In this document: piece by piece, positions 27,085 through 35,457 of the stretch
Layout of the letters: the number at the start of each line of letters is the position of its first letter
Position numbering within the stretch: position 1 is the stretch's first letter
Source: Lentzea guizhouensis
GTDB taxonomy: Bacteria; Actinomycetota; Actinomycetes; Mycobacteriales; Pseudonocardiaceae
Length of the DNA: 64,000 bases
Assembly (NCBI RefSeq): GCF_001701025.1
Contig: NZ_CP016793.1
Span: forward strand, 744,001 to 808,000
Direction of reading: 5' to 3'
Notes under the pieces: model-generated
The model's database searches: none
Told to the model about the DNA's origin: nothing
What the model saw: the letters and a program-made list of their open reading frames with translations, nothing else
Program-made: the position numbers and the translations under genes

Positions 27085-28346
27085 CCAGGAACTGGGCGGG
27101 CAACATCCAGTATTCCGCGACCGAGTTCATCCGCCCCACCACCGTTGAGCAGGTGCGCAAGGCCGTGGCGCACGCGGGTCGAGTGCGCGCGCTCGGCACC
27201 CGGCACTCGTTCAACGACCTGGCCGACTCCCCCGGCGTGCTGCTGTCGGTGGCCGACCTGCCGCCCGTCGTCGACGTCGACGCCACCCGTGCCACGGCAC
27301 GGGTGGCGGCCGGGCTGAGCTACGCCGAGCTCGCGCCACGGCTGGACGCGGCGGGGTTCGCGTTGCCGGCGATGGCGTCGCTGCCGCACATCAGCGTCGG
27401 CGGGGCGGTGGCCACGGCCACGCACGGCTCGGGTGTGCGCAACCAGGTGCTGTCCGCCGCGGTCCGCGAGCTCGAGCTGGTGACCGCCGACGGCGACGTC
27501 GTGAGCATCGGCCGTGACGACGCCGACTTCGACGGCGTCGTCGTCGGGCTCGGTTCGTTGGGCGTGGTCACGCACCTGACACTGGATCTTGTACCGACAT
27601 ATCAGTTGCGGCAGCGCGTGTACGAGGGGCTCGCGCTGGAGGTGCTCGACGACCACTTCGCCGAGCTCATGTCGTGCGCGTACAGCGTGTGCCTGTTCAC
27701 CGACTGGCGCGAGCCGGTGCTCACCCAGGTGTGGGTGCAGGAGCGGGTCGACCAGCCGGCGACGCTGCCGTCGTGGTTCACCGCGACTCCCGCCGACGGG
27801 CCGCGGCACCCGGTCGACGGCGTGGACCCGGTCAGCTGCACCACCCAGGGCGGCGTGCCGGGACCGTGGTTCGAACGGCTGCCGCACTTCCGCTCCGACC
27901 AGCCGCCGAGCAGCTCCGGCGACGAGCTCCAGTCCGAGTACATGATCCCGGCCGACGACGCCGTCGCCGCCCTGCACGCGCTCGACGACGTGCGCGAGCA
28001 GATCCGGCCGGCGTTGCAGATCTGCGAGGTCCGCACGGCAGCTCGTGATGACTTCTGGCTGAGCACCTGTTACGGACGCGAGACGGTGAGCATCCACTTC
28101 ACCTGGGTGTCCGACATATCAGTCGTGCTGCCGGTCGTCGAGCTCGTCGAACAGCAGCTCGCGCCGTTCTCGCCGCGGCCGCACTGGGCCAAGACCTCCG
28201 TCGCGACCGCCGAGTACGAACGGCTGCCGGACTTCCGCGAGCTGATGGACCGATACGACCCCGCCGGGAAGTTCACCAACGCCTTCACCGAACGCCACTT
28301 CTCCTCAGTGCGTCCGGTGCCACATCTTTCAGGGAGGACCAGGTGA
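27081..28346 (+). CDS. FAD-linked alditol oxidase (AldO-like)
   Basis: A 421-residue flavoenzyme closely patterned on Streptomyces alditol oxidase, which oxidises the terminal carbon of polyols such as xylitol and sorbitol and releases hydrogen peroxide. NWAGNIQYSA at the start, VRALGTRHSFNDLADS (the His is the covalent FAD site in AldO), MASLPHISVGGAVATATHGSG, and the C-terminal FAD/ALO domain with RPHWAK and DPAGKFTNAF are all present. In this operon it could oxidise a reduced sugar made by the aldo-keto reductase. Two copies of an 11-base AT-rich word lie in this gene. Confidence 0.87.
   Translation: MTRNWAGNIQYSATEFIRPTTVEQVRKAVAHAGRVRALGTRHSFNDLADSPGVLLSVADLPPVVDVDATRATARVAAGLSYAELAPRLDAAGFALPAMASLPHISVGGAVATATHGSGVRNQVLSAAVRELELVTADGDVVSIGRDDADFDGVVVGLGSLGVVTHLTLDLVPTYQLRQRVYEGLALEVLDDHFAELMSCAYSVCLFTDWREPVLTQVWVQERVDQPATLPSWFTATPADGPRHPVDGVDPVSCTTQGGVPGPWFERLPHFRSDQPPSSSGDELQSEYMIPADDAVAALHALDDVREQIRPALQICEVRTAARDDFWLSTCYGRETVSIHFTWVSDISVVLPVVELVEQQLAPFSPRPHWAKTSVATAEYERLPDFRELMDRYDPAGKFTNAFTERHFSSVRPVPHLSGRTR
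27596..27606 (+). repeat. AT-rich 11-mer GACATATCAGT, copy 1
   Basis: Exact copy of a word found three times in the window. Here it is read as ..(C)CG ACA TAT CAG TT.. (Thr-Tyr-Gln), a different frame from copies 2 and 3. Confidence 0.55.
28113..28123 (+). repeat. AT-rich 11-mer GACATATCAGT, copy 2
   Basis: Exact copy, read as Asp-Ile-Ser with the rare codons ATA and TCA, in the same oxidase gene. Confidence 0.55.
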
Positions 28347-28912
28347 CCGACGTTGCCAGCTTCACCTCGCCCCTGACCATCACCACCGGAGGCACGGTCT
28401 GGTTCACCGGCCTGCCCAGCGCGGGCAAGAGCACGCTCAGCCGGGCCGTGGCCGACCGGCTGCCGACCGGGCGGATCGAGCTGCTCGACGGGGACGAGGT
28501 GCGGCAGACGCTGTCCGCCGGCCTCGGCTTCTCCCGCGCCGACCGCGAGGCCAACATCGACCGGATCGGGTTCGTCGCGGACCTGCTGGCGCGCAACGGC
28601 GTGCTCGTGTTCGCCGCGGTCATCTCCCCGTTCCGCGACGCCCGCGAGCAGGTGCGCAGGCGACATCAGGCGAGCGGCACGCCGTTCGTCGAGGTGCACG
28701 TCGCGACGCCCGTGGAGGAGTGCGCCGAACGCGACGTCAAAGGCCTCTACGCCAAGCAGCGCGAGGGCGAGATCAAGGGGCTGACCGGCGTCGACGACGT
28801 CTACGAGCCGCCGCCGACGCCGGAGCTGCGGCTCGACACCCGCGACAACACGGTGGACGACAGCGCCGACGCGGTCGTCGCCCTGCTGTGCGAGAAGGGA
28901 ATGCTGCGATGA
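28343..28912 (+). CDS. cysC: Adenylyl-sulfate (APS) kinase
   Basis: APS kinase phosphorylates APS at the 3' position to give PAPS, the donor for sulfotransferases. The 189 residues have Walker A GLPSAGKS (23-30), LLDGDEVRQTLSAGLGFSRADREANIDRIGF and the KGLYAKQREGEIKGLTGVDDVYEPP lid region in the family order (quoted segments abut normal spacing). Stand-alone and full length. The GTG start overlaps the oxidase stop, and the stop overlaps cysD, so PAPS synthesis is coupled to the sugar genes. Confidence 0.93.
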   Translation: MTDVASFTSPLTITTGGTVWFTGLPSAGKSTLSRAVADRLPTGRIELLDGDEVRQTLSAGLGFSRADREANIDRIGFVADLLARNGVLVFAAVISPFRDAREQVRRRHQASGTPFVEVHVATPVEECAERDVKGLYAKQREGEIKGLTGVDDVYEPPPTPELRLDTRDNTVDDSADAVVALLCEKGMLR

Positions 28913-29835
28913 CGCTGACCGTGGTGGACAGCGGGCCGATCGATCGCGAGTCCGCGCTCGCCGACCTGGAGGACGAGTCGATCCACATCCTGCGCGAGGT
29001 GGTGGCGACGTTCGACCGGCCGGTGCTGCTGTTCAGCGGCGGCAAGGACTCGATCGTCATGCTGCGGCTCGCGGAGAAGGCGTACTGGCCCGGCAAGATC
29101 CCGTTCCCGGTGATGCACGTCGACACCGGCCACAACTTCTCCGAGGTCATCGAGTTCCGCGACCGCCGGGTGGCCGAGCTGGGCGTGCAGCTCGTCGTCG
29201 CGTCGGTGCAGGAGTCGATCGACGGCGGCAGGGTCACCGAGCAGCCGGGCCAGTCGCGCAACCCGCTGCAGACCGTCACGCTGCTCGACGCCATCGCCGA
29301 GCACCGGTTCACCGCCGTGCTCGGCGGGGCCCGTCGCGACGAGGAGAAGGCCCGAGCGAAGGAACGGGTGTTCTCGGTGCGCGACGAGTTCGGCCGGTGG
29401 GACCCGCGCAACCAGCGGCCGGAGCTGTGGGACCTCTACAACGGCCGGCACCGCGCCGGTGAGCACGTCCGGGTGTTCCCGCTGTCGAACTGGACCGAGC
29501 TCGACGTGTGGGGCTACATCCGGCGTGAGGGCATCGAGGTGCCGGACATCTACTACGCGCACCGCCGGGACGTCGTGCGGCGCGACGGCATGCTCATCGC
29601 GGTCACGCCGTTCACGCCTCCGTTCGAGAACGAGGAGGTGTGGAGCGAGACCGTGCGCTACCGGACCGTCGGCGACGCCACGTGCACCGGTGCCGTGCGT
29701 TCCGACGCGTCCACTGTGGACGAGGTCATCGACGAGGTCGCGGCCAGTACGCTGACCGAACGCGGCGCCACCCGCGCCGACGACCGCGCGTCCGAGGCCG
29801 CCATGGAAGACCGCAAACGGGAGGGGTACTTCTGA
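28909..29835 (+). CDS. cysD: Sulfate adenylyltransferase subunit 2 (operon copy)
   Basis: The small catalytic subunit of ATP sulfurylase, an ATP-pyrophosphatase-fold enzyme that forms APS from sulfate and ATP. The 308 residues have the PP-loop LLFSGGKDSIVML (about 37-49), MHVDTGHNF, GGARRDEEKARAKERVFS and the family C-terminus AMEDRKREGYF. It is a paralogue of the CysD at 44356. The ATG overlaps the cysC stop; the stop overlaps the cysN start. Confidence 0.94.
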   Translation: MTLTVVDSGPIDRESALADLEDESIHILREVVATFDRPVLLFSGGKDSIVMLRLAEKAYWPGKIPFPVMHVDTGHNFSEVIEFRDRRVAELGVQLVVASVQESIDGGRVTEQPGQSRNPLQTVTLLDAIAEHRFTAVLGGARRDEEKARAKERVFSVRDEFGRWDPRNQRPELWDLYNGRHRAGEHVRVFPLSNWTELDVWGYIRREGIEVPDIYYAHRRDVVRRDGMLIAVTPFTPPFENEEVWSETVRYRTVGDATCTGAVRSDASTVDEVIDEVAASTLTERGATRADDRASEAAMEDRKREGYF

Positions 29836-31067
29836 TGCCGGGACTGCTTCGAGTGGCGACGGCGGGCAGCGTCGACGACGGCAAGAGCACGCTGATCGGC
29901 AGGCTGCTGCACGACTCCAAGGCCGTGCTCGCCGACCAACTCCAGGCCGTGACGTCGGCGAGCCGGAGCCGCGGGTACGCCGAGACCGACCTCGCGCTGC
30001 TGGTCGACGGGCTGCGCGCGGAACGGGAACAGGGCATCACGATCGACGTCGCGTACCGGTACTTCGCGACGCCACGGCGGTCGTTCGTGCTCGCCGACAC
30101 ACCGGGTCACGTCCAGTACACCCGCAACATGGTGACCGGGGCGTCCACCGCGGACGTCGCCGTCGTGCTGGTGGACGCGCGGACCGGCCTGACCGAGCAG
30201 TCGCGGCGGCACAGTGCCATCGCGGACCTGCTCGGCATCCGGCACGTGGTGCTGGCGGTGAACAAGATGGACCTGGTCGACTACCGCGAGGACGTGTTCG
30301 ACGAGGTGGTCGCGCAGTTCGCCCAGGTCTGCGACAGCTCGTGGTGCGCCATCCCGATCTCGGCGCTGCGCGGCGACAACGTCGTGTCGCTGTCGTCGCA
30401 GACCCCCTGGTACGCCGGGCTTCCGCTGCTCACGCACCTGGAGGAGCTGGCGTTGCCGGAGGCACCGGCGCCGGGCGGCCGGTTCGCCGTGCAGCTGGTG
30501 ATCCGCCCTCGCACGCCGGAGCACCGCGACTTCCGCGGCTACGGCGGCCGGGTCGCCGCGGGCACCCTGAACGTCGGCGACGAGGTCGTCGTGCAACCGG
30601 GCGGCTGGCAGACCACGATCACCGCGATCGACACCTACGACGGCCCGAAGCGTTCTGCCACAACGGGTCAGTCGGTCGTGGTGAGCATCGCCGACGACCT
30701 CGACGCCGGCCGGGGCGCGATGCTCAGCACCGGTGCGCCCGGCACCGTGACGTCGGCGGCGTCGGCGACCGTGTGCTGGATGACCGACACCCCGCTGGAA
30801 CCCGGCGCCCGGTACGTCGTGCGGCACACCACCAGCGAGTCGCGGGCCGTGGTCGAGGCGGTCGACAGCAGGCTGAACGTGAGCACGTTCGGCTCGGAGC
30901 CCGCGGAGTCGCTGGCGCTCAACGACATCGGCTCGATCCGGCTGCGGTTCGCCGACCCGCTCGTGGTCGACCGGTACCGCGACAGCCGGGCGACCGGCGG
31001 GTTCGTGCTCGTCGAGGAGCGCAGCGGGGCCACGGCGGGGGTCGGGCTGGTCGAGTCGCTCAGCTGA
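29835..31067 (+). CDS. cysN: Sulfate adenylyltransferase subunit 1 GTPase (operon copy)
   Basis: The GTPase subunit that drives APS formation by CysD. The 410 residues carry G1 GSVDDGKSTL (11-20), REQGITIDVAYRYF, DTPGHVQYTRNMVTG and NKMD, followed by EF-Tu-like beta domains (GYGGRVAAGTLNVGDEVVV). There is no fused CysC kinase domain, fitting the separate cysC two genes upstream. It is the last gene of the operon; 20 bases later the SARP regulator ends convergently. Confidence 0.94.
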   Translation: MPGLLRVATAGSVDDGKSTLIGRLLHDSKAVLADQLQAVTSASRSRGYAETDLALLVDGLRAEREQGITIDVAYRYFATPRRSFVLADTPGHVQYTRNMVTGASTADVAVVLVDARTGLTEQSRRHSAIADLLGIRHVVLAVNKMDLVDYREDVFDEVVAQFAQVCDSSWCAIPISALRGDNVVSLSSQTPWYAGLPLLTHLEELALPEAPAPGGRFAVQLVIRPRTPEHRDFRGYGGRVAAGTLNVGDEVVVQPGGWQTTITAIDTYDGPKRSATTGQSVVVSIADDLDAGRGAMLSTGAPGTVTSAASATVCWMTDTPLEPGARYVVRHTTSESRAVVEAVDSRLNVSTFGSEPAESLALNDIGSIRLRFADPLVVDRYRDSRATGGFVLVEERSGATAGVGLVESLS

Positions 31068-31087
31068 CCGTGTTCACCTGACCGCGC

Positions 31088-33955
31088 TCAACTGACCGCG
31101 GCCAGCCCCTGGCGCACCACCGCCGCCTCCGGCACGCCCATCTCCTCGAAGTGCCGCAACGCGATCCGCCAGTTCGCCGCCGCACCACCGGCGTCGGACC
31201 GGTCGGCCAGCACCCGCGCGGCACCGTCGAGGGCACGGGCGATCTCGACCCGGAACCCGATGTCCTCGGCGAGCTTGCGGGCCCGGTTGTGCCGTTCCAG
31301 CGCCACGTCCAGCTCACCGCGTTCGTAGTGCACGCGGCCGAGCAGGTTCGACGCCCAGGCGGCCTGGGCCTGGTTCCCCAGGTGCCGCAACAACGACGTG
31401 GCCGACGAACCGAGCTCGCCGGCCTCGTCGAGGTTGCCCTCACGGCGGCAGACGTCGGCGTAGCGGGCGAGCACGAGGACCTCGTCACTGGCGGAACCGG
31501 TGTCCTTCGCCAGGCGCAGCGCGGAGTCCAGTGTGAGCCGGGCGGCGGAGAAGTCCTGCACGGCGGCCTGCGCGGACGCGTAGTTCACCAGGACGGCGAC
31601 CTCGCAGGACAGGTCGAGCTGGTGGCTGTCCCGCGCGGCGGCCCGGTGGTAGGGCAACGCCTCGGTGAAGCGGCCGAACTCGTTGAGCAGCTTGCCGATC
31701 ACGGCTTCGGCGACCCGGTGCTGCAGCACGTCACCGGTCTCCCGCGCGACGGCCAGTGCCTGTTCGGCGCACTCGAACGCCTGGCCGAGCCGCCCGAAGT
31801 GCCAGTGCGGAGCGGTGAGCCGGTGCAACGCCCGGCCTTCCAGCTTCCGGTCCCCCGCCGCACGCGCCGACTCCAGCGAGTGCTCGTGCACCCAGAGCAT
31901 GTCGTGCATGCGGCCGCGCAGCCGCAGGTACGGGTGCAACGCCTCGGAAAGGTGGCAGACGTGGTCGTGCAGCTCGTTGTCGGTGGCCCCGCGCACGGCG
32001 GCCAGCAGCCCACCGCACTCGGCGTCGAACCACGTCACCGCGGCGGACCTGGTGTGCAGCCGGGGCAGCTGCGCGGGCGGGTAGAGGTAGCGCGGCCGTG
32101 GCCGGACCCGGCGGTGCACCAGCCGGTCCGCGGCGGCGTTGGCGGCGCAGAGCTGGTAGTCGAGCAGCCGGTGCACCGCGATCGTGCGCAGGCCGGCCGG
32201 TTCGATCCGGCCCACCAGCGCGCGGGCGAGGCTGTGCACCAGGTCGTGCAGGCCGTAGCGGCCGGGCGCGAGCTGCACGACCAGCCGCATGTCGAGCAGG
32301 TCCTCCAGCACCGTCTCGGCTCTGGTCAGCGCCATGTCGGCGAGGGCGGCGACGGCGTGCACGTCGACCTCGGTCGCCGGCACCAGGCCGAGCAGCCGGA
32401 ACACCCGCTGGTGACCGGGTTCGAGCGCGTCGTAGGACAGCCCGATCGCGGCCGCCACGCTGCGGTCGCCCACGGCCAGCTCGCTCATCTTGCGTTCCTC
32501 GTCGTGCAACCGGTCGACGAGGTACCGGATCGTCCACCGCTCCCGGTTGTGCAGGCGGGTGCACGCGATCCGGATCGCCAGCGGCAGGTGGTCGCACGCG
32601 GTCACGAGCTCGCGGGCCGCCTCGGGTTCGCGGTCCACCCGGTCCGCGCCGAGGATGCCGACGACGAGCTCCAGCCCTTCGTCGGTCGGCGGCGGCGCGA
32701 GCGACAACGACAGCGTGCCGTCGAGCCCGGTCAGCCGGGACCGGCTGGTGATCATCACAAGCCCGTCGGACGACCCCGGCAGCAACGCCCTGACCTGCGC
32801 GCTGTCCACGACGTTGTCCAGCAGCACCATGATCTGCCTGCCCGCGGTCCGCATCCGCCACAGCACCGCCCGCGCGGACAGGTCGTCGGGCAGCTCGTCG
32901 CGGGGCACACCGGCCTGGCGCAGCACCGTGCCGAGCGCCTCGACCGGGTCCATCGGCTTGCGGTCGACGGCGTACCCGAGCAGGTCGACGTAGAACTGCC
33001 CGTCCGGAAAGCCGTCCGCGAGCCGGTGCGCCATGTGCACGAGCAGCGAGGTCTTGCCGACGCCCGCCATCCCGTCGACCGCGACGATCATCAACCCCTT
33101 GCCGGCCTGGTCGCCGACGAACTCGCTGATCCGGCGTTGTTCCTCCACCCGTCCCACGAAATCCGCCATGTCGTACGGCAACGCTTGCGGCACAGCCGTT
33201 TCCTGCGGCGCGTGCGGCACGACGTCCAGCTCCGGCTCGTTGCGCAGGATCCGTTCGTGCAGCTGCATCAGCTCCGGACCGGGGTCGATGCCCAGCTCCT
33301 CGGCGAGCAACCTGCGGCCGTCGTCGTAGACCCGCAACGCCTCCGCCTGCCGGCCCGACCGGTACAGCGCCAGCATCAGCTGGCAGCGGGTGGTCTCGCG
33401 CAACGGGTACTCGTCCAGCAACGCGCGCAGATCGGCGACGAGCTCGCGGGCGGCGCCCATGCTCAGCCGCGTCTCCATCAGCTGGTCGGCGGCGGCGATC
33501 CGGCGTTCGTTCAGCACCGCCACGGCCGCGTGGACGACCGGGCTGTCGATGCCCGCGAGCGCCGGGCCGCGCCACAGCGACAGCGCCGCGGTCAGGTGCT
33601 CGATCACCCCGGCGGCGTCGTCGGCCTCGCGGGCGAGCCGCACCTGCCGGTCGAACATGCCGAGGTCGGTCTGCTCGTCGTGCACGACCGCGCGGTACCC
33701 GGCGCCGTCGGTGACGATCAGCCCCGCACCGCCGGGCAACCGCCGGCGCAGGTCGGCGACGATCTTGCGGACCTGGGTCGCCGCGGTCATCGGCGGCTGC
33801 TCGCCCCACGCGGCCTCGACGAGCCGTTCCACCATGACCGCACGATTGCGCTCCAGCAGCAACACGGCGAGCAGGCATTCGGCACGCGCGCCGCCGAGCG
33901 GCACCCTGGCTCCACCCGACCACGCCTCGAACGCGCCGAGCAAACGAAATTCCAC
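31088..33955 (-). CDS. AfsR/SARP-family regulator with NB-ARC and TPR domains
   Basis: A large transcriptional activator of about 955 residues. The OmpR-type winged helix (EFRLLGAFEAWSGGARVPLG; RKIVADLRRRLP) is at the N-terminus. The BTAD domain spans about 95-240 (ELVADLRALLDEYPLRETT, ELGIDPGPELMQLHERIL). An NB-ARC ATPase follows with Walker A VDGMAGVGKTSLL. The C-terminal third has TPR-like helices. Such proteins usually switch on secondary-metabolite operons. The GTG at 33955 is preferred because VEFRLLG is the family start and a G-rich ribosome site precedes it. It ends convergently against cysN. Confidence 0.88.
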   Translation of the reverse strand: MEFRLLGAFEAWSGGARVPLGGARAECLLAVLLLERNRAVMVERLVEAAWGEQPPMTAATQVRKIVADLRRRLPGGAGLIVTDGAGYRAVVHDEQTDLGMFDRQVRLAREADDAAGVIEHLTAALSLWRGPALAGIDSPVVHAAVAVLNERRIAAADQLMETRLSMGAARELVADLRALLDEYPLRETTRCQLMLALYRSGRQAEALRVYDDGRRLLAEELGIDPGPELMQLHERILRNEPELDVVPHAPQETAVPQALPYDMADFVGRVEEQRRISEFVGDQAGKGLMIVAVDGMAGVGKTSLLVHMAHRLADGFPDGQFYVDLLGYAVDRKPMDPVEALGTVLRQAGVPRDELPDDLSARAVLWRMRTAGRQIMVLLDNVVDSAQVRALLPGSSDGLVMITSRSRLTGLDGTLSLSLAPPPTDEGLELVVGILGADRVDREPEAARELVTACDHLPLAIRIACTRLHNRERWTIRYLVDRLHDEERKMSELAVGDRSVAAAIGLSYDALEPGHQRVFRLLGLVPATEVDVHAVAALADMALTRAETVLEDLLDMRLVVQLAPGRYGLHDLVHSLARALVGRIEPAGLRTIAVHRLLDYQLCAANAAADRLVHRRVRPRPRYLYPPAQLPRLHTRSAAVTWFDAECGGLLAAVRGATDNELHDHVCHLSEALHPYLRLRGRMHDMLWVHEHSLESARAAGDRKLEGRALHRLTAPHWHFGRLGQAFECAEQALAVARETGDVLQHRVAEAVIGKLLNEFGRFTEALPYHRAAARDSHQLDLSCEVAVLVNYASAQAAVQDFSAARLTLDSALRLAKDTGSASDEVLVLARYADVCRREGNLDEAGELGSSATSLLRHLGNQAQAAWASNLLGRVHYERGELDVALERHNRARKLAEDIGFRVEIARALDGAARVLADRSDAGGAAANWRIALRHFEEMGVPEAAVVRQGLAAVS

Positions 33956-34182
33956 TCCCGCCCCCCAAGCCCAGCGGCGATCATTCCATCCCGTCAAGAA
34001 TTCAGAGCAGAGCACCGCTCGTGGTGGATTCAGCGCGACTGGATCCATTCAAACGCGCACTTGGAATATTCACCCGTAGGCACCAGCCCTCGTTGCCGAG
34101 CGTGACGGGAGTCGAAACGGAATCGATGCGGTACACACCCACCGCATTCTGGGACCAACCGACACTCGGGGGCTTGGTCTGC
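33956..34182. promoter_or_regulatory. Divergent promoter region between two regulators
   Basis: About 227 bases, distinctly more AT-rich than the flanks (for example CATTCAAACGCGCACTTGG and GGAATATTCACCC). It separates the SARP gene from the XRE-ATPase regulator, and both promoters must lie here. I see no long perfect palindrome. Confidence 0.5.
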
Positions 34183-35457
34183 ATGGATTCTTTAACACAG
34201 CGGCAACTCGGCCTGCTGTTCCGGTCCTACAGAACAGAACGGCACCTCACGCAGCGGCAATTGGCGAAACTGTCGGGCGTCAGCGTGCGCACGATTAGGG
34301 ACATTGAAATCGGCACGTCACAACAGCCCCGCCGGGAGACGGTGCGACTGATGGCCAATGCGCTCGGACTGTCCAGTCGGGAACACACGGAAATCGAGGC
34401 CGCCTCAGGCCGGCCCGTGAGCAGGGACGACCTGAGGTTCGTGTTCGCGACGAGTGCGCTGCCACCACCGTCACCGTTCGACGCGCTCGTCGGGCGGCGC
34501 GCCGAGCTCGCCTCGCTGGCCGGTTCGCTGCGCTCCGGCGGCGACCGGCTCGTCACCGTCACCGGCCTGAGCGGCATCGGAAAGACCCGGCTCGCGCTGG
34601 AGGTGGCGTTCGCGTTGCACGACATGGACGGCACCGCCGTGCTGTGGTCGTCGCCCGACACCCTCTACCCGACGTCGGTGCGCGCGCCCGAGCAGCTCGC
34701 CTCGACGCTGCGGTCCGGTCTCGAAGGCCTGCGCGCCGCCGGGACGGACGGGCTGGCCGAGGTCATCGCCGACCAACCGGCCCTGCTCGTGCTGGACGAC
34801 TGCCGGTCGCTGCGCTCGGACCGGGTCCTCGCGTTGCTGAGCGACTGCCCGCGGGTGCGGGTCCTGGTGACGGCTCCCGACCCGGTCGGACTGCCCGGCG
34901 AACGCGTCGTCCCGCTCGGCCCGCTCACGGTTCCCGGCCGCCGGCACACCGATCCGGACGTGCTCGCCCGCGTGCCGTCGGTCGAGCTGCTCGTCCGGTA
35001 CGCGCGGCAGGTGCACCCCGGCTTCCGGCTGACCGACGCGAACCTGCCCGCCGTCACGGGCCTCGCCCGCGGTGCCGACGGCATCCCGGCGGTGCTGGCC
35101 TCGGTCGCGCAGTGGCTCGCCGTGTACGAGCCGGAAGCGTTGTGCGAGCAGGTGGACGACGACCCGTTCGGGTTCGTCGACGGGCTGCGTGATCGCATCA
35201 CCGACCGCCTCGACACGCTGGACGGACCGGAGCGGCTGCTGCTGGAACGCCTGTCCGGCCTGAAGAGCGCCTGGTCGGTGACGGACGCGGTGACCGTCAC
35301 GGGCCTGCCGCCGAGCACCTGCGCGCGGCTGGTGCGCGCCCTGCTGGTGACCGGCGTGGTCCGGCCCGCCTCGGCGGAGGGGCGGTCGCGGTTCGGCGTG
35401 CTGAGCCTGGTGCGCTCGTTGACGTGCGCCCGACCGGCGGCGGTGGGTGCCGCGTGA
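34183..35457 (+). CDS. XRE-HTH plus STAND-like ATPase regulator with a TTA codon
   Basis: A regulator of 424 residues. The N-terminal XRE helix-turn-helix (LTQRQLAKLSGVSVRTIRDI, about residues 22-41) is followed by a P-loop ATPase: VGRRAELASLAG, Walker A TGLSGIGKTRLAL (about 130-142) and Walker B ALLVLDDCRSL. Its layout matches XRE/NACHT-like regulators of actinomycetes. The ATG at 34183 is chosen because the HTH starts there. Codon 4 is TTA (34192-34194), which suggests dependence on the bldA leucyl-tRNA. It overlaps the next gene (GTGA). Confidence 0.8.
   Translation: MDSLTQRQLGLLFRSYRTERHLTQRQLAKLSGVSVRTIRDIEIGTSQQPRRETVRLMANALGLSSREHTEIEAASGRPVSRDDLRFVFATSALPPPSPFDALVGRRAELASLAGSLRSGGDRLVTVTGLSGIGKTRLALEVAFALHDMDGTAVLWSSPDTLYPTSVRAPEQLASTLRSGLEGLRAAGTDGLAEVIADQPALLVLDDCRSLRSDRVLALLSDCPRVRVLVTAPDPVGLPGERVVPLGPLTVPGRRHTDPDVLARVPSVELLVRYARQVHPGFRLTDANLPAVTGLARGADGIPAVLASVAQWLAVYEPEALCEQVDDDPFGFVDGLRDRITDRLDTLDGPERLLLERLSGLKSAWSVTDAVTVTGLPPSTCARLVRALLVTGVVRPASAEGRSRFGVLSLVRSLTCARPAAVGAA

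Noticed and set aside
31151..34105. A 984-codon open frame on the plus strand across the SARP regulator
   Set aside because: It mirrors the SARP gene, which has all its domains; the plus-strand translation has no recognisable domain.
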